A DNA stretch of 64,000 bases, taken from the NCBI RefSeq assembly GCF_038095975.1, contig NZ_CP146003.1, positions 620,001-684,000 on the forward strand, read 5' to 3'. Under the pieces are notes generated by a model. That model was not told the origin of the DNA. It saw only the letters and a list, made by a program, of their open reading frames with translations, and did no database searches. Of the stretch, positions 30,276 through 39,162 are shown piece by piece. The stretch's first letter is position 1. Each line of letters opens with the position of its first letter. The stretch comes from Mesomycoplasma ovipneumoniae. Its GTDB lineage: Bacteria; Bacillota_I; Bacilli_A; Mycoplasmatales; Metamycoplasmataceae. The translations under genes were made by a program, and so were the position numbers.

Positions 30276-31167
30276 TCTTATTTATGATTCAGAACCGATA
30301 AGAATTGATATTTTGGTTGCTAAATTAACTAATTCTTCACGGGCTATTGCTCAAAATTTAATTTTAAATAAAAAAGTTTTGATTGATAATGTTCTATCTT
30401 CTAAAAAAAATTTACTTGTAAAATCTGGTCAAAGTATTATGATCATAAATGATTATACAAGTCCAGAGCCATCATTAAAAGCTGCTAAAATTGATTTTGA
30501 AATTATTTTTGAAGATGAAGATATTCTTTTAATCAATAAACCAAAAAATTTAGTTGTTCATCCTGGCGTTGGCAATTGAGACGGAACACTTGTAAATGGA
30601 GTCATTGATTTTTTAAAAAATAATCTCAGTGATCTTGATAAAGTTCGACCAGGAATTATCCATCGACTTGATAAAGATACAAGTGGTCTTATTTTAGTAG
30701 CTAAAAATGCAAAATCACATTCATATTTTGCCGATCAATTGGCAAAAAGAGAAATTCAAAGATTTTATAAAGCAATAGTAGTTGGAAAAATACCTCATAA
30801 ATTTATTAAAATAAATTTGCCAATTGCTCGTGATTCCAAAAATCCCTTAAAAAAGACAGTTAGTTATTTTAATTCCAAACAAGCAATAACTAATGTTGAA
30901 TTAATTAAGCATTTTGTTTACAAAAACCAAAATTTTAGCCTAATAAAATGCCAACTTGAGACTGGTAGAACTCACCAAATTCGCTTACATCTTGCTCATA
31001 TAGGTTTTCCAGTTTATGGCGATCCAATTTATGGAACCAAAGTTGATAATTTAGGCCAAAGATTGCATGCTTACAAATTAATTTTTAGACATATTGACGG
31101 AAAAGAACTTGAATTTAGCACTGATTTGCCAAAGGAATTTATGATCGCCTTTAATGAAAAAATCTAA
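30253..31167 (+). CDS. RluA/RluD-family 23S rRNA pseudouridine synthase
   Basis: A 304-residue enzyme that converts uridine to pseudouridine in RNA. Residues about 8-75 form an S4-like RNA-binding domain (SRAIAQNLILNKKVLIDN). The catalytic domain follows with INKPKNLVVHPGVGNWDGTL and the catalytic motif HRLDKDTSG (137-145) with Asp141-type nucleophile, then ETGRTHQIRLHLAHIGFPVY, all standard for RluD-type synthases. The ATG lies within the end of the Dps-like gene. One TGA is Trp. The length is normal. Confidence 0.93.
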
Positions 31168-31194
31168 AATTTTAGTGTCTTAGAGTATTTCATT

Positions 31195-31248
31195 AAAAAA
31201 GAAACAAAGAAAAATTTTAAGCAAAAATTTACTATATAATAAGGATAT
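31195..31248 (+). repeat. Left copy of a direct repeat flanking repeat E and IS copy 3
   Basis: AAAAAAGAAACAAAGAAAAA through TTTACTATATAATAAGGATA is repeated at 33304-33362 with few changes. The right copy is the promoter region of the gene at 33402. The two copies bracket the whole repeat E plus IS unit. Confidence 0.8.
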
Positions 31249-31252
31249 CCCT

Positions 31253-31895
31253 AGTTTCCCAGTTTGATGAGATAATCTTAAAAGAGTGTCCGGTTTTGGG
31301 CGCTTTTTTAACTTTTTTGGCAAAAGTTAATTACCTATTTTTTACCGATTTATTAAGATAACTGGAAAACTCAGGACAAATAACAACCAAACGAAAAACA
31401 CTGAATTTTAAATCTAACACTCACGAAAGAAAAACCTACTTATTAACCAAAAAAGCAGGCTAAAAAGCAAAATTATGAAATTTTTAAACTACCTTTTTTA
31501 GTTAAAACGCTGACAAAAACAATAAAAAAATACAACTACTATTTAAACTCAATGCAAAAAGAAAACTCGTTTTTATTTGCAGCGAGCCTAAAAAACATGT
31601 GAAGTTTTGAAAGAGCCATAACCAAAAGCCCTAAATTTCTAGATTTCTAAACGGTGAAATTTAAGGCATACCATCATATTTAAAAATATAATGGAAAATT
31701 CGCACTATCAAAGCACATTAGACAAAAAACATAACTAATCCCCCCTTAATTCTAATATCGATTTATTAATTATTCTTAAGCGAGATTTATTATAACATAA
31801 TTTTATTTTAGACCAAGCATTTTTTTTTTTTTTTTACAAAAGGTTAATTTTAAAATAATAAAAATTAAGACTTTAGATCAAAAAACACGGATTTA
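31253..31895 (-). repeat. Dispersed RNA-encoding repeat, copy E (left part)
   Basis: The most complete copy. It begins with terminal sequence AGTTTCCCAGTTTGATGAGA, a terminator hairpin (AGTGTCC/GGGCGCT, 31287-31308), the three RNA hairpins, the outward minus-strand promoter (-35 complement 31811-31816, -10 complement 31789-31794) and a 16-base T tract. It is interrupted by IS copy 3 at ACGGATTTA. Its right end continues after the IS at 33234 with ATTTACCGGTATTTT and finishes at CCATCAAACTGGCAAACTC (33302), the inverted form of the left terminus. Confidence 0.88.
31530..31782 (-). ncRNA. Predicted structured RNA of repeat copy E
   Basis: Minus-strand promoter with 16-base spacer and extended -10, ribosome-binding site AAGGGGGG, micro-ORF MFFV at 31718-31732, then hairpins. 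The middle stem GCCTTAAATTTC/GAAATTTAGGGC gains an extra C-G pair at the loop side relative to other copies. The last hairpin (31548-31586) has lost some pairs here. Ends are inferred. Confidence 0.45.
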
Positions 31896-33233
31896 TAAAC
31901 TAGGACAGAGAAAGTTAACACTAAGGAGTTGGCTTTTTTGTCCAAGTTTAAGGAGAAAGCTAACACCCAAAGTGTTAGCTTTTTTAAATTTTCAAATGCA
32001 ACAAAAAGGAGAATACTAATGTCAAGACACTTTAAAAAAGACGAGTTTGATATGATTTATAAAATTTACAATGAATTTGGATTAAAAAAAACAATAAATT
32101 ATATAAATGATATTTCGCCAGATACAAATTTTATAACCAGAGATCAACTAGTTCGAAGAATCAAAAAAATTATTAGATATTATAATAATGGTATGCAAGA
32201 CCAATTATTAGATAAAAAGGGTGCAAGGAGAAAGCCAGGGAGTGGCAAACCTAAAAAACAAATTGAACCCGATTGAAACGAATTTACAAAAGAAGAATTA
32301 ATAGAAATAGCTAAGAGATATTACGAAACCAACAAAGATAAATCAAAATCAGGAAAACTTAGTGAAGCCAAAACACTAAATATTCCCTACAGCAAATCTG
32401 CAAAAATTTTTAATGTATGTAGACAATCAGTGGCAAAATCTAAAACTAGAGTTATAAAAGTAAAGCAGCACAAAAATGACGCAATAATTAAAAAATCCTT
32501 TCTTGACAACAAAGGTAGATATGGCCGCCTAAGGTTAAGTGCTTATATTTCTATGAAATATAATATTGACATTCACCCTCGAAGTCTTGGAAGACATTTA
32601 AAAAGATTGAATTTAGTATGCAAAATTAGAAAACGAAGAAGAAAGAGCGAAATTAAGAACACCAAATTCGCACTTCCGGATATTGTTAAACGCGACTACA
32701 ATGATAAATTAAATAGAAATATTTTTGCTACTGATGTTACATATATAAAAGCTCCCAGAGATGTTAAGGAAAACCATGTATTTTTGTCTGTAATAATTGA
32801 GCATAAAACTAAAAAAATCAGAGATTTTAAATTATCTGTAAACAATGATCTTAATTTAGTTATGGAAAATATAAAGACATTTAGGTCTATAGATAAAGAT
32901 TTTGTTATTCATTCGGACCATGGATTTCAATACACTTCAAAAGTCTATATTGACAAAATAAATAAAATGGGAGGAACTGTTTCGTTGTCTCGCATAGGAA
33001 ATTCTTTGGATAATAGGGAGGCTGAATATTGATTTTCAATTATAAAAAGTGAATGCTTAAACGAGTTAAACTACAGTAAAATAACTTTTGAAGATCTGAA
33101 AAAAATAATTGCAGATTATATATTTTGATACAACAACTATAGAATTCAATCAATTTTAAATTGAAAAACACCACAGCAATATGCTATGATGTTATAATAA
33201 TATTAAACTGTTAATTTTCTTTGCCCTAGTTTA
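31896..33233 (+). mobile_element. IS3-family element, copy 3
   Basis: A complete 1338-base copy inserted inside dispersed repeat E. ATTTA is found immediately on both sides (31891-31895 and 33234-33238), consistent with a short target duplication. The target is the ACGGATTTACCGG block near the right end of the dispersed element. The transposase is intact. Confidence 0.92.
32019..33197 (+). CDS. IS3-family transposase (copy 3)
   Basis: A 392-residue single-frame transposase essentially identical to copy 2, with the same DDE residues 239, 300 and 336 and the A8 run near codon 20. AAAAGGAGAATACTA precedes the ATG, a better ribosome-binding site than in copy 2, where the same position reads AAAAGGGAAATACTA. 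Confidence 0.92.
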
Positions 33234-33303
33234 ATTTACCGGTATTTTTTCATATTTGTATTGACTAAAAAGTGAATTTTTGCCATCAAACTGGCAAACT
33301 CAG

Positions 33304-33362
33304 AAAAAAAAGAAACAAAGAAAAAAATTTGAAAACAAAAATTTACTATATAATAAGGATAT
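33304..33362 (+). promoter_or_regulatory. Right direct repeat, with candidate promoter of the gene at 33402
   Basis: Second copy of the repeat at 31195-31248. It contains TTTACTATATAATAAGG with a good TATAAT about 50 bases before the ATG at 33402; GGGGTGA is the ribosome-binding site. The left copy retains the same TATAAT without a gene. Confidence 0.55.
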
Positions 33363-33401
33363 ATAGTAAATTTTTTTTATTTCAAAGAAATGGGGTGATT
33401 T

Positions 33402-34417
33402 ATGAAAATAAATAACAAAAATATTAAAAAAATTATTGGTCTAAGTCCATTAACCAATTTAACATTTGCTAGCTTGTTAATTAGTGTTCCACTAATTACT
33501 GTTATTTCCCAGAAAAATTGGCATCAAAAAGATTCAACAAGTCTAGCTTATAATGAAGAATTTAACAATTTTTTAGATTTAGAAGCTAATAACGTTATTA
33601 GCCAATTGGAGCAAAATTCTAGCGTTAATTTTTAAATGTTCAAGATGTTGACCAGGAAGCACGAAAAATTGGCAATCTTGGTAGATTTAAAAAAGATTTC
33701 AATAATTTTATTAATAAAGTAAAAGCGAATCCAAGGGCAAATCTTGAAAAACTTGCAAAAGACACTTTAGCTACAAAAGGCATTAATTATGACCAATTAA
33801 AAAAACAATATCAACACAAAGTCAAAATGCCAGCAGTAACATTTTCATACAAATACAAACCACAAAACCGTTGATCTATGGGTAATGTTCCATTCCCTTG
33901 AGATCCTAGAAAAATAAGCTTTCGCAGAGTACCAGCCTCCGGAGTTCCACAAAACAATGATACTTATAATAGATATTCGGCCGGAGTATGAAGGTCACAT
34001 GTAAAAACTGCTTCATTTGCAGCAATAAATTTTGGACTTGCTGTGGCTTATGGTTTTGCTCTTAATTTTGTCGCTGCTGTTTCAGCCGGTGCGGCAGGCT
34101 CAATGCTTAGTTATCTTTCAGCAAAATACAAAGAACTTTATGATCAACTACAAAAAGCTCCTTTTGATATTAGCGATAAAATCAAAGGACAAATGGCAAG
34201 CCATGCAAATGCAATTGGTATTGCGGGTAGCGTTAACAAATGACTTCGAGGAGTTTTAACTCTTGCAAATAGTGTTAGAAAAATACAAACAACTGTTAGA
34301 CCAGCATTATTAGCTTCAAGTGTTCTTTCAAATGCTGGCGCTATTATTTCATTAATCGATCTAACTCAAGGACTCATTAGCGAACTTATAGACCGTCTAG
34401 TGATTATTGATAATTAA
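33402..34417 (+). pseudogene. Frameshifted exported or membrane protein of unknown function
   Basis: The first 77 codons encode a basic N-terminus, a hydrophobic segment (LTNLTFASLLISVPLITVIS) and an acidic stretch ending at TAA 33633-33635. The next frame is open from 33632 to the TAA at 34415-34417 and continues sensibly (LNVQDVDQEARKIGN), so one base is missing in the T run at 33628-33633. The repaired protein would have about 338 residues. Its C-terminal half has Gly/Ala-rich hydrophobic segments (FGLAVAYGFALNFVAAVSAG and ALLASSVLSNAGAIISLI). No family is recognised. The frameshift may be a mutation or phase variation. Confidence 0.65.
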
Positions 34418-34456
34418 TTTGAAATTTTTAGGAAATAGCAAGTCAAAAATCTATAT

Positions 34457-34500
34457 AAACTTAAAAAAAGCCACTTATTTAAGCGGCTTTTTTTAAGTTT
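34457..34500. terminator. Bidirectional terminator
   Basis: AAACTTAAAAAAAGCC pairs with GGCTTTTTTTAAGTTT around a 12-base loop. It ends the plus-strand gene at 33402 and, on the other strand, lies 34 bases beyond the 3' end of the tRNA pair. Confidence 0.85.
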
Positions 34501-34533
34501 GAATAATTTAATTTTTATACAGGGTTAATTATA

Positions 34534-34618
34534 TGGTGCTCTCGACAAGACTTGAACTTGCACCCGTTTCCGGATTAGAACCTCAATCTAACGTGTATAC
34601 CAATTTCACCACGAGAGC
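34534..34618 (-). tRNA. tRNA-Leu (GAG)
   Basis: The minus strand folds as a class II tRNA: acceptor GCTCTCG/CGAGAGC with encoded CCA, anticodon stem TTAGA/TCTAA with loop TTGAGGT giving anticodon GAG, a long variable arm (CCGGAAACGGG) and T loop GTTCAAGTC. It would read CUU and CUC leucine codons. It follows the tRNA-Ser gene by five bases. Confidence 0.95.
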
Positions 34619-34623
34619 TTATA

Positions 34624-34716
34624 TGGCGGATCAGACAGGATTTGAACCTGCGCGGGTTTTTTTGAACCCCTAATACGTTTCCAACATATCCTCTTAAGCC
34701 TCTTGAGTACTGATCC
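34624..34716 (-). tRNA. tRNA-Ser (GGA)
   Basis: Class II tRNA on the minus strand with acceptor GGATCAG/CTGATCC and encoded GCCA end, anticodon stem ATATG/CGTAT with loop TTGGAAA giving anticodon GGA, a long variable arm (GGGGTTC...AACCC) and T arm GCAGGTTCAAATCCTG. It would read UCU and UCC codons. Confidence 0.95.
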
Positions 34717-35157
34717 AAAGTAACATAAGATTTAACACTATAATTATACAACAAAAAAGGATTGCTATTAATTTAGATTCAAATTTTTAAACTTCTAAAT
34801 TAAAGGAAATAAAAGTTCAAAAGAATGGCTCCTAAGAATAAATGATTAGCAAAGGGTTAAGTTTTGAATGAACAATATATCTAAAAATTCATTAATGATT
34901 TTTTGTTATTCAAGATAATTATAACACAAAAAAATTTTTTAGTAAAAAATTTTTGAAATCTAATAAAGTTGTGATTTGTGTTGATTTTCCCGAATTTGAC
35001 ACTTTGATGAGATAATCTTAAAAAATCCCAAAAATAAACCAAGACAAAAAAGCCAACGCCTTAGTGTTAATTTTTTTTGTCCTGGTTTAGATAAATTTCA
35101 TAAAAACAGATTTACCTTAAAAACACAAAATACTTAATATTGCCGCATACAATTGTT
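34717..35157. other. Intergenic stretch with repeat and IS fragments
   Basis: 34717-34980 has no visible gene and presumably contains the tRNA promoter on the minus strand. 34990-35030 carries a diverged copy of the dispersed element's left end (ACACTTTGATGAGATAATCTT). 35038-35090 (AAGACAAAAAAGCCAACGCC ... TTTGTCCTGG) is the reverse complement of the IS3-element left end without a transposase, comparable to the solo terminus at 17141-17193. Confidence 0.65.
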
Positions 35158-36996
35158 TTAATAGTATTCATCAATTTTTTCTAAATTATCAAACATATTA
35201 CTATCGAAAAAAACATCATTTATTATATTTTTTTTCATTTTTTCATTATTTTTATTTATTCAATTCTTATCTAGATTATAACTTTCTAAAAATTCACAAC
35301 TGTTAATATAAGGTTTGATTAATATTGTATTCAAAAAAATTAAATCATCTGTTGATATTCATTTTTTCTGCGTTTTTGAAAATTCTTCTAAATTATCAAA
35401 TGCAAAATAAAGATATTGCAATAAAGATTTGTGCAGGTATTTGGTAAAAAATAAGACAATTGTTTCTTTGCTATTTTTTTCTCACGCACTAAAAGCATGT
35501 CTTTTTATTGGCTCAACTTCATTTTTGATTAAAGCAGAAAAATGTTTTAAAGTAGTTGTTTCAATCAGAATATTTTTGTTGTTTGTCTCTATAAAACCAT
35601 CTGATCCGCCTCCCGGGGCTTGTGAAGTAGGCATTAGTTTTGAGTTTAGTTTAGTTTTGCAAATGTTAATAAATGAATCTATGTGAATAGAAGGTTGTTT
35701 ATGTTGAATAGATAACCAAACATGTAAATTTATTAGGTACTCATATAATAGATATATTGGTATACCCTCTAATGATTTGATGTTGTCTAAATTTTTAATC
35801 ACATTGCGCTCTTTAAGAACAAGATCAAGGTTGCAATCGCTCCTTAAAATTAGGTTTACCTCTTCAAGTGTAAATGGTATTGGAATATTTTCATTTATAG
35901 AGTCAACATTTGTTGAAAATGACTCAATTAATTTAAAAATATTTTCCATAGTTTGCTTCAAACTTGTTTTTTGAGAGAAAAAATCCCCTTGTTCTAGCAA
36001 TTTTTCAAGTAAATTGACAATATTTTCATTCTTTAATTTAATAAATGAGGTTTCAGAATTTTTATCAATTTTAAAGATATTTAAAGACTGTAACCAATAT
36101 AAATTTATGCTTGAATATTCATCCTCAGCGGTTATCGACTTTCTAATAAATTCAATTGAGGATAAAAACTTATCAGTTCTTGTTGTTTTTATTAAATATG
36201 ACAATTCTTCTACATATGTAGTGATTTTTTCCTTGTCAAATTTTTCTATCTCTTGCGATAAATATTTAAGAATGATTTTTGAAACAGCCATACGATCGTT
36301 TACAATAGAAGAAAAAGCAAGAAGAAACTCTTTAACTCCCTCGTAATCTGAGTTTTTAAAAAGATCAACAAATTGAGTTAAAATCTCTATATTTTTCGGT
36401 GGTTTTCTGAATGAAGATAATTGATTTTGAATTTTATCGCCCTTGATACCATTATTAAGAATGTTTCATTCTTTTCAACCATTTTTGTCCATTGAGCCAT
36501 TATTCAAAATTGCTTTAATCAACTCTAAAAATGGTTGAATATCCCTTTTAACCTCAGTATTAGATAGATTAAAACGAAGAACGATAGTCAATCAAAAAAT
36601 TTCATAAATAGTTGTTTGAAATTTTTCTCTTAATATCTTTTCTATTTTTTCATATTTATCAGAATCGATTAGTTGATTAAAAAAATATCCGTCGTCAGTT
36701 AGAATACCTTTAAATGATTTGGTTGATTTATGTTCAATTAATCCCAATCATTTTAATGTTTTCAATAATAAATTTATGTCTTTTTTAATGTACTTGCCTG
36801 GTTTTTTGTTTCTTTTATATCCTTCTTTGACACATTTTTCTCAAAAATACTCAAAATCACTTATTTCTGACTTTTCACTAATTTCACCACTATTATAATT
36901 TGCAATAAATTTCATAGCAAAAGTGTAAAGAGCTAATTGATTATTAACTCTTCAGGCAGTGTCTCCAAGTTTTCAATTTGTTTTATTATTATTCAT
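35158..36996 (-). CDS. Probable type II restriction endonuclease, AlwI-like
   Basis: A 612-residue protein whose ATG lies inside the stop region of the Dam-family methylase gene, so the three genes form one operon. The N-terminal part (DTAWRVNNQ, FEYFWEKCVKEGY) and overall size resemble AlwI-family nucleases as I recall them. A PD-(D/E)xK-like site is suggested by GGGSDGFIE with Asp466 and ILIETT with Glu479, where Thr replaces the usual Lys, as in the E-x-T variants of that family. It would cut DNA left unmethylated by the two adjacent enzymes. Assignment rests mainly on context plus the candidate active site; another nuclease family is possible. Confidence 0.6.
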
Positions 36997-37864
36997 AATT
37001 CCAAAAAATAATTTCCTCTACTTCTTTGTTTTTTCTATGGTAATTAGAATTTTTATAACTAATGTTTAACTTTTTGACATTAATTGACCGGTCTTCTATA
37101 AATTTCTTTAATACGGTATTTATATTATTTCCATTTTTTAAAAAATTAGACGCAACAAATTTAATTCCTTTATCATCTAAAATTTTGAAAATTGAAATAA
37201 GTCTATTTTCGTCAGTTATTGATCATGTTGAATTATATGGTGCTTGAGATACAAGGTAAGGGGGGTCAAAATAAAAAATAATTTTATCGGGGTCAAGTTT
37301 TTTTATTATTTTTAAAACAAAATCCTCAAAATCCTCATTATAAAGTTTTATATTTCTATCTTTAGCTATTTGACTAAATAGTTCCAAATTTTTTCGGCGA
37401 TAGTTCGAATAACCACTTTTACCAATCGGAACATTAAATTGTCCTTTTGAATTAAATCTTATCTCAGAGTTAAAGCTAAAGAAAACTAATACTATTAAGG
37501 AAACAATGTCTCTGTTATAGTGATTGTAATCATCACGAAGTTTTTTATATCCAATATTATTTTTTTTATAGTCTTTTTGTGTAATCAAGGAATATTTATT
37601 AACTTTTTCTTTAATTAAATTATCTATATGATTAAATTCATTTTTTATAAAAAAATTTATTATGTTGAATAATTGTTTGTCTTTTTCATTAAAAATAATA
37701 TTTTTAAAACCCGAGTTAATTCCAACATTAAAACTTCCGCCAAAAACATCGATAAAGAAATGATCATCGCATACTTCTGGACTTGGGATAATATCTAATA
37801 ATTCGGGCAATATTCTAAACTTATTGCCTATGTGATTTAAAGGTGACCTAACTAAATTACTCAT
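36989..37864 (-). CDS. Dam-family adenine DNA methyltransferase (alpha class)
   Basis: A 291-residue N6-adenine methylase. The order is alpha-class: N-terminal SPLNHIGNK and the SAM-binding loop DVFGGSFNVG (39-48), a target-recognition region in the middle and the catalytic DPPY at 200-203. This matches Dam/DpnM enzymes, which modify the A of GATC-containing sites. One TGA after residue 213 is Trp, so it looks truncated under the standard code. Its start overlaps the end of the beta-class methylase by eight bases and its end overlaps the nuclease start. Confidence 0.9.
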
Positions 37865-38570
37865 TTTTAAAATTTTTAAGCCTTTCCATTATTTTTTTAT
37901 AATAACCTTCATCTATTTCAGACCCGATAAATCTTCTTTTTGTTTTCAAAGCAGCTATTGCTGTAGTTCCGCTGCCCATAAACAGATCCAAAACTAAATC
38001 ATTGGGGTTGGTATGTAATTTGATTAAATCAATAATCAAATTAAGCGGTTTTTGGGTAGGGTGTAATCTCTTAGCACTTCCAAGTTCACTTGAATAAACA
38101 TATTCTGGTTTTATATAAGCCTTATCTTTTTTTAACTCAAAGTTAAAAGTTCATTTTTTTCCTGGTTTGACAGCTCATAAAGCAAATTCAAAATCTGAAA
38201 CGTATCGTCTTTTTGTATTTCTTGGCATTGGATTTTTTTTAACCCATCTAATAAGGTCCTTAACAAGGAAACCATTCAGCTCAAGTGTTCGTGCGATTTC
38301 ACCTAAATTTTTTCAATCATTGAAAATAATTATTGAACCGCCATTCTTAATAAATGGGGATGTTAAATTTATTCATTCTGATTGGTCAAAATTTTTGTCT
38401 CACTCTCCAAAATCGATTCCGCTTCTACCAATAGATTTGAAATTATTTTTTCTGCTTATATTGTAAGGAGGGTCGGTTATAACTGCATCAACTTTTATTT
38501 TATTATCTCGCAAATATTGTAAAAGAATTTTATAGTCACCATTTAATACAAAATCAATTTTTTCTGACAT
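37857..38570 (-). CDS. Beta-class DNA methyltransferase (DpnA-like)
   Basis: A 237-residue N4-cytosine or N6-adenine methylase. The catalytic DPPY is at 33-36 and the SAM-binding FMGSGTT at 197-203, the reversed order of the beta class. LHPTQKPLNLI before the SAM motif is also typical. In DpnII-like and AlwI-like systems such an enzyme accompanies a Dam-type partner and protects the other strand or single-stranded DNA. GGAGGATT directly precedes the ATG; it is the first gene of the operon. Five TGA codons are Trp. Confidence 0.88.
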
Positions 38571-38911
38571 AATCCTCCAAAAATAAACAAAATTTATTAA
38601 ATAAAAAATGTAAATTCTATTTTATAAACAACCTAGAACTAATATTTTTACTTTTTATAAAAAATATAAACTCTTATGCAAAATGTTTTGTATTTGCGAG
38701 TATATTCTAATGATAACAAATTTTAAAAAATGCTTTTTAAATAGACCAAAAAGCTAGCTAAAATTAAGACTAAACTATTTATCATTAAATTATATATCAA
38801 GTTTGTACCAATATATAACTAGTATACATACAAAGTAAGGAAATCGATTCTAATTGGGGAGTGTTCATAATTTTGTGTTTTAAATTTTATGGATTTTTTT
38901 CTGATAGAAAT
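38571..38911. other. Intergenic region upstream of the restriction-modification operon
   Basis: No gene, RNA or known repeat is visible. The minus-strand promoter of the operon must lie in the part near 38571-38680, but no single -35/-10 pair stands out. TATATAACTAGTATACATAC near 38810-38830 is a short imperfect palindrome of unknown meaning. Confidence 0.45.
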
Positions 38912-39162
38912 CTAATTTAATTTTACATTATTTAATCGATTAGGGAAAATAATTTCTAATTCTTTTTTAATTATGTCTCAATTTCTTACCTGTATTTGTC
39001 AGTTTATAGATGCGTTTTGGAGCGTTAAATAAGTTATTTTTGAAAGGTAATTTACACTGTGAATTCCGCTTCTGTTTTTGTATTTTCCTAATTAATCTAT
39101 TTACTGATTCAATTGAATTTGTCGTATAAATTGCTTGTCTCAATTCATATGGATATTTAAAA
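38912..39162 (-). pseudogene. 3' fragment of an IS256-family (Mutator-type) transposase
   Basis: The minus strand encodes YPYELRQAIYTTNSIESVNR LIRK-type sequence, the hallmark C-terminal motif of IS256 transposases (YP.E.R..IYTTNAIES.N). A frameshift near 39030 moves the rest (NASINWQIQVRNWDIIKKEL EIIF) to another frame, ending at 38912. The fragment is joined head to head with an hsdM/hsdS remnant at about 39163. No termini of the original element are recognised. Confidence 0.75.

Noticed and set aside
38800..38850. Possible phage attachment site or origin near the ATATAACTAGTATACATAC palindrome
   Set aside because: The palindrome is short and imperfect and no integrase, dnaA box cluster or second copy is visible.
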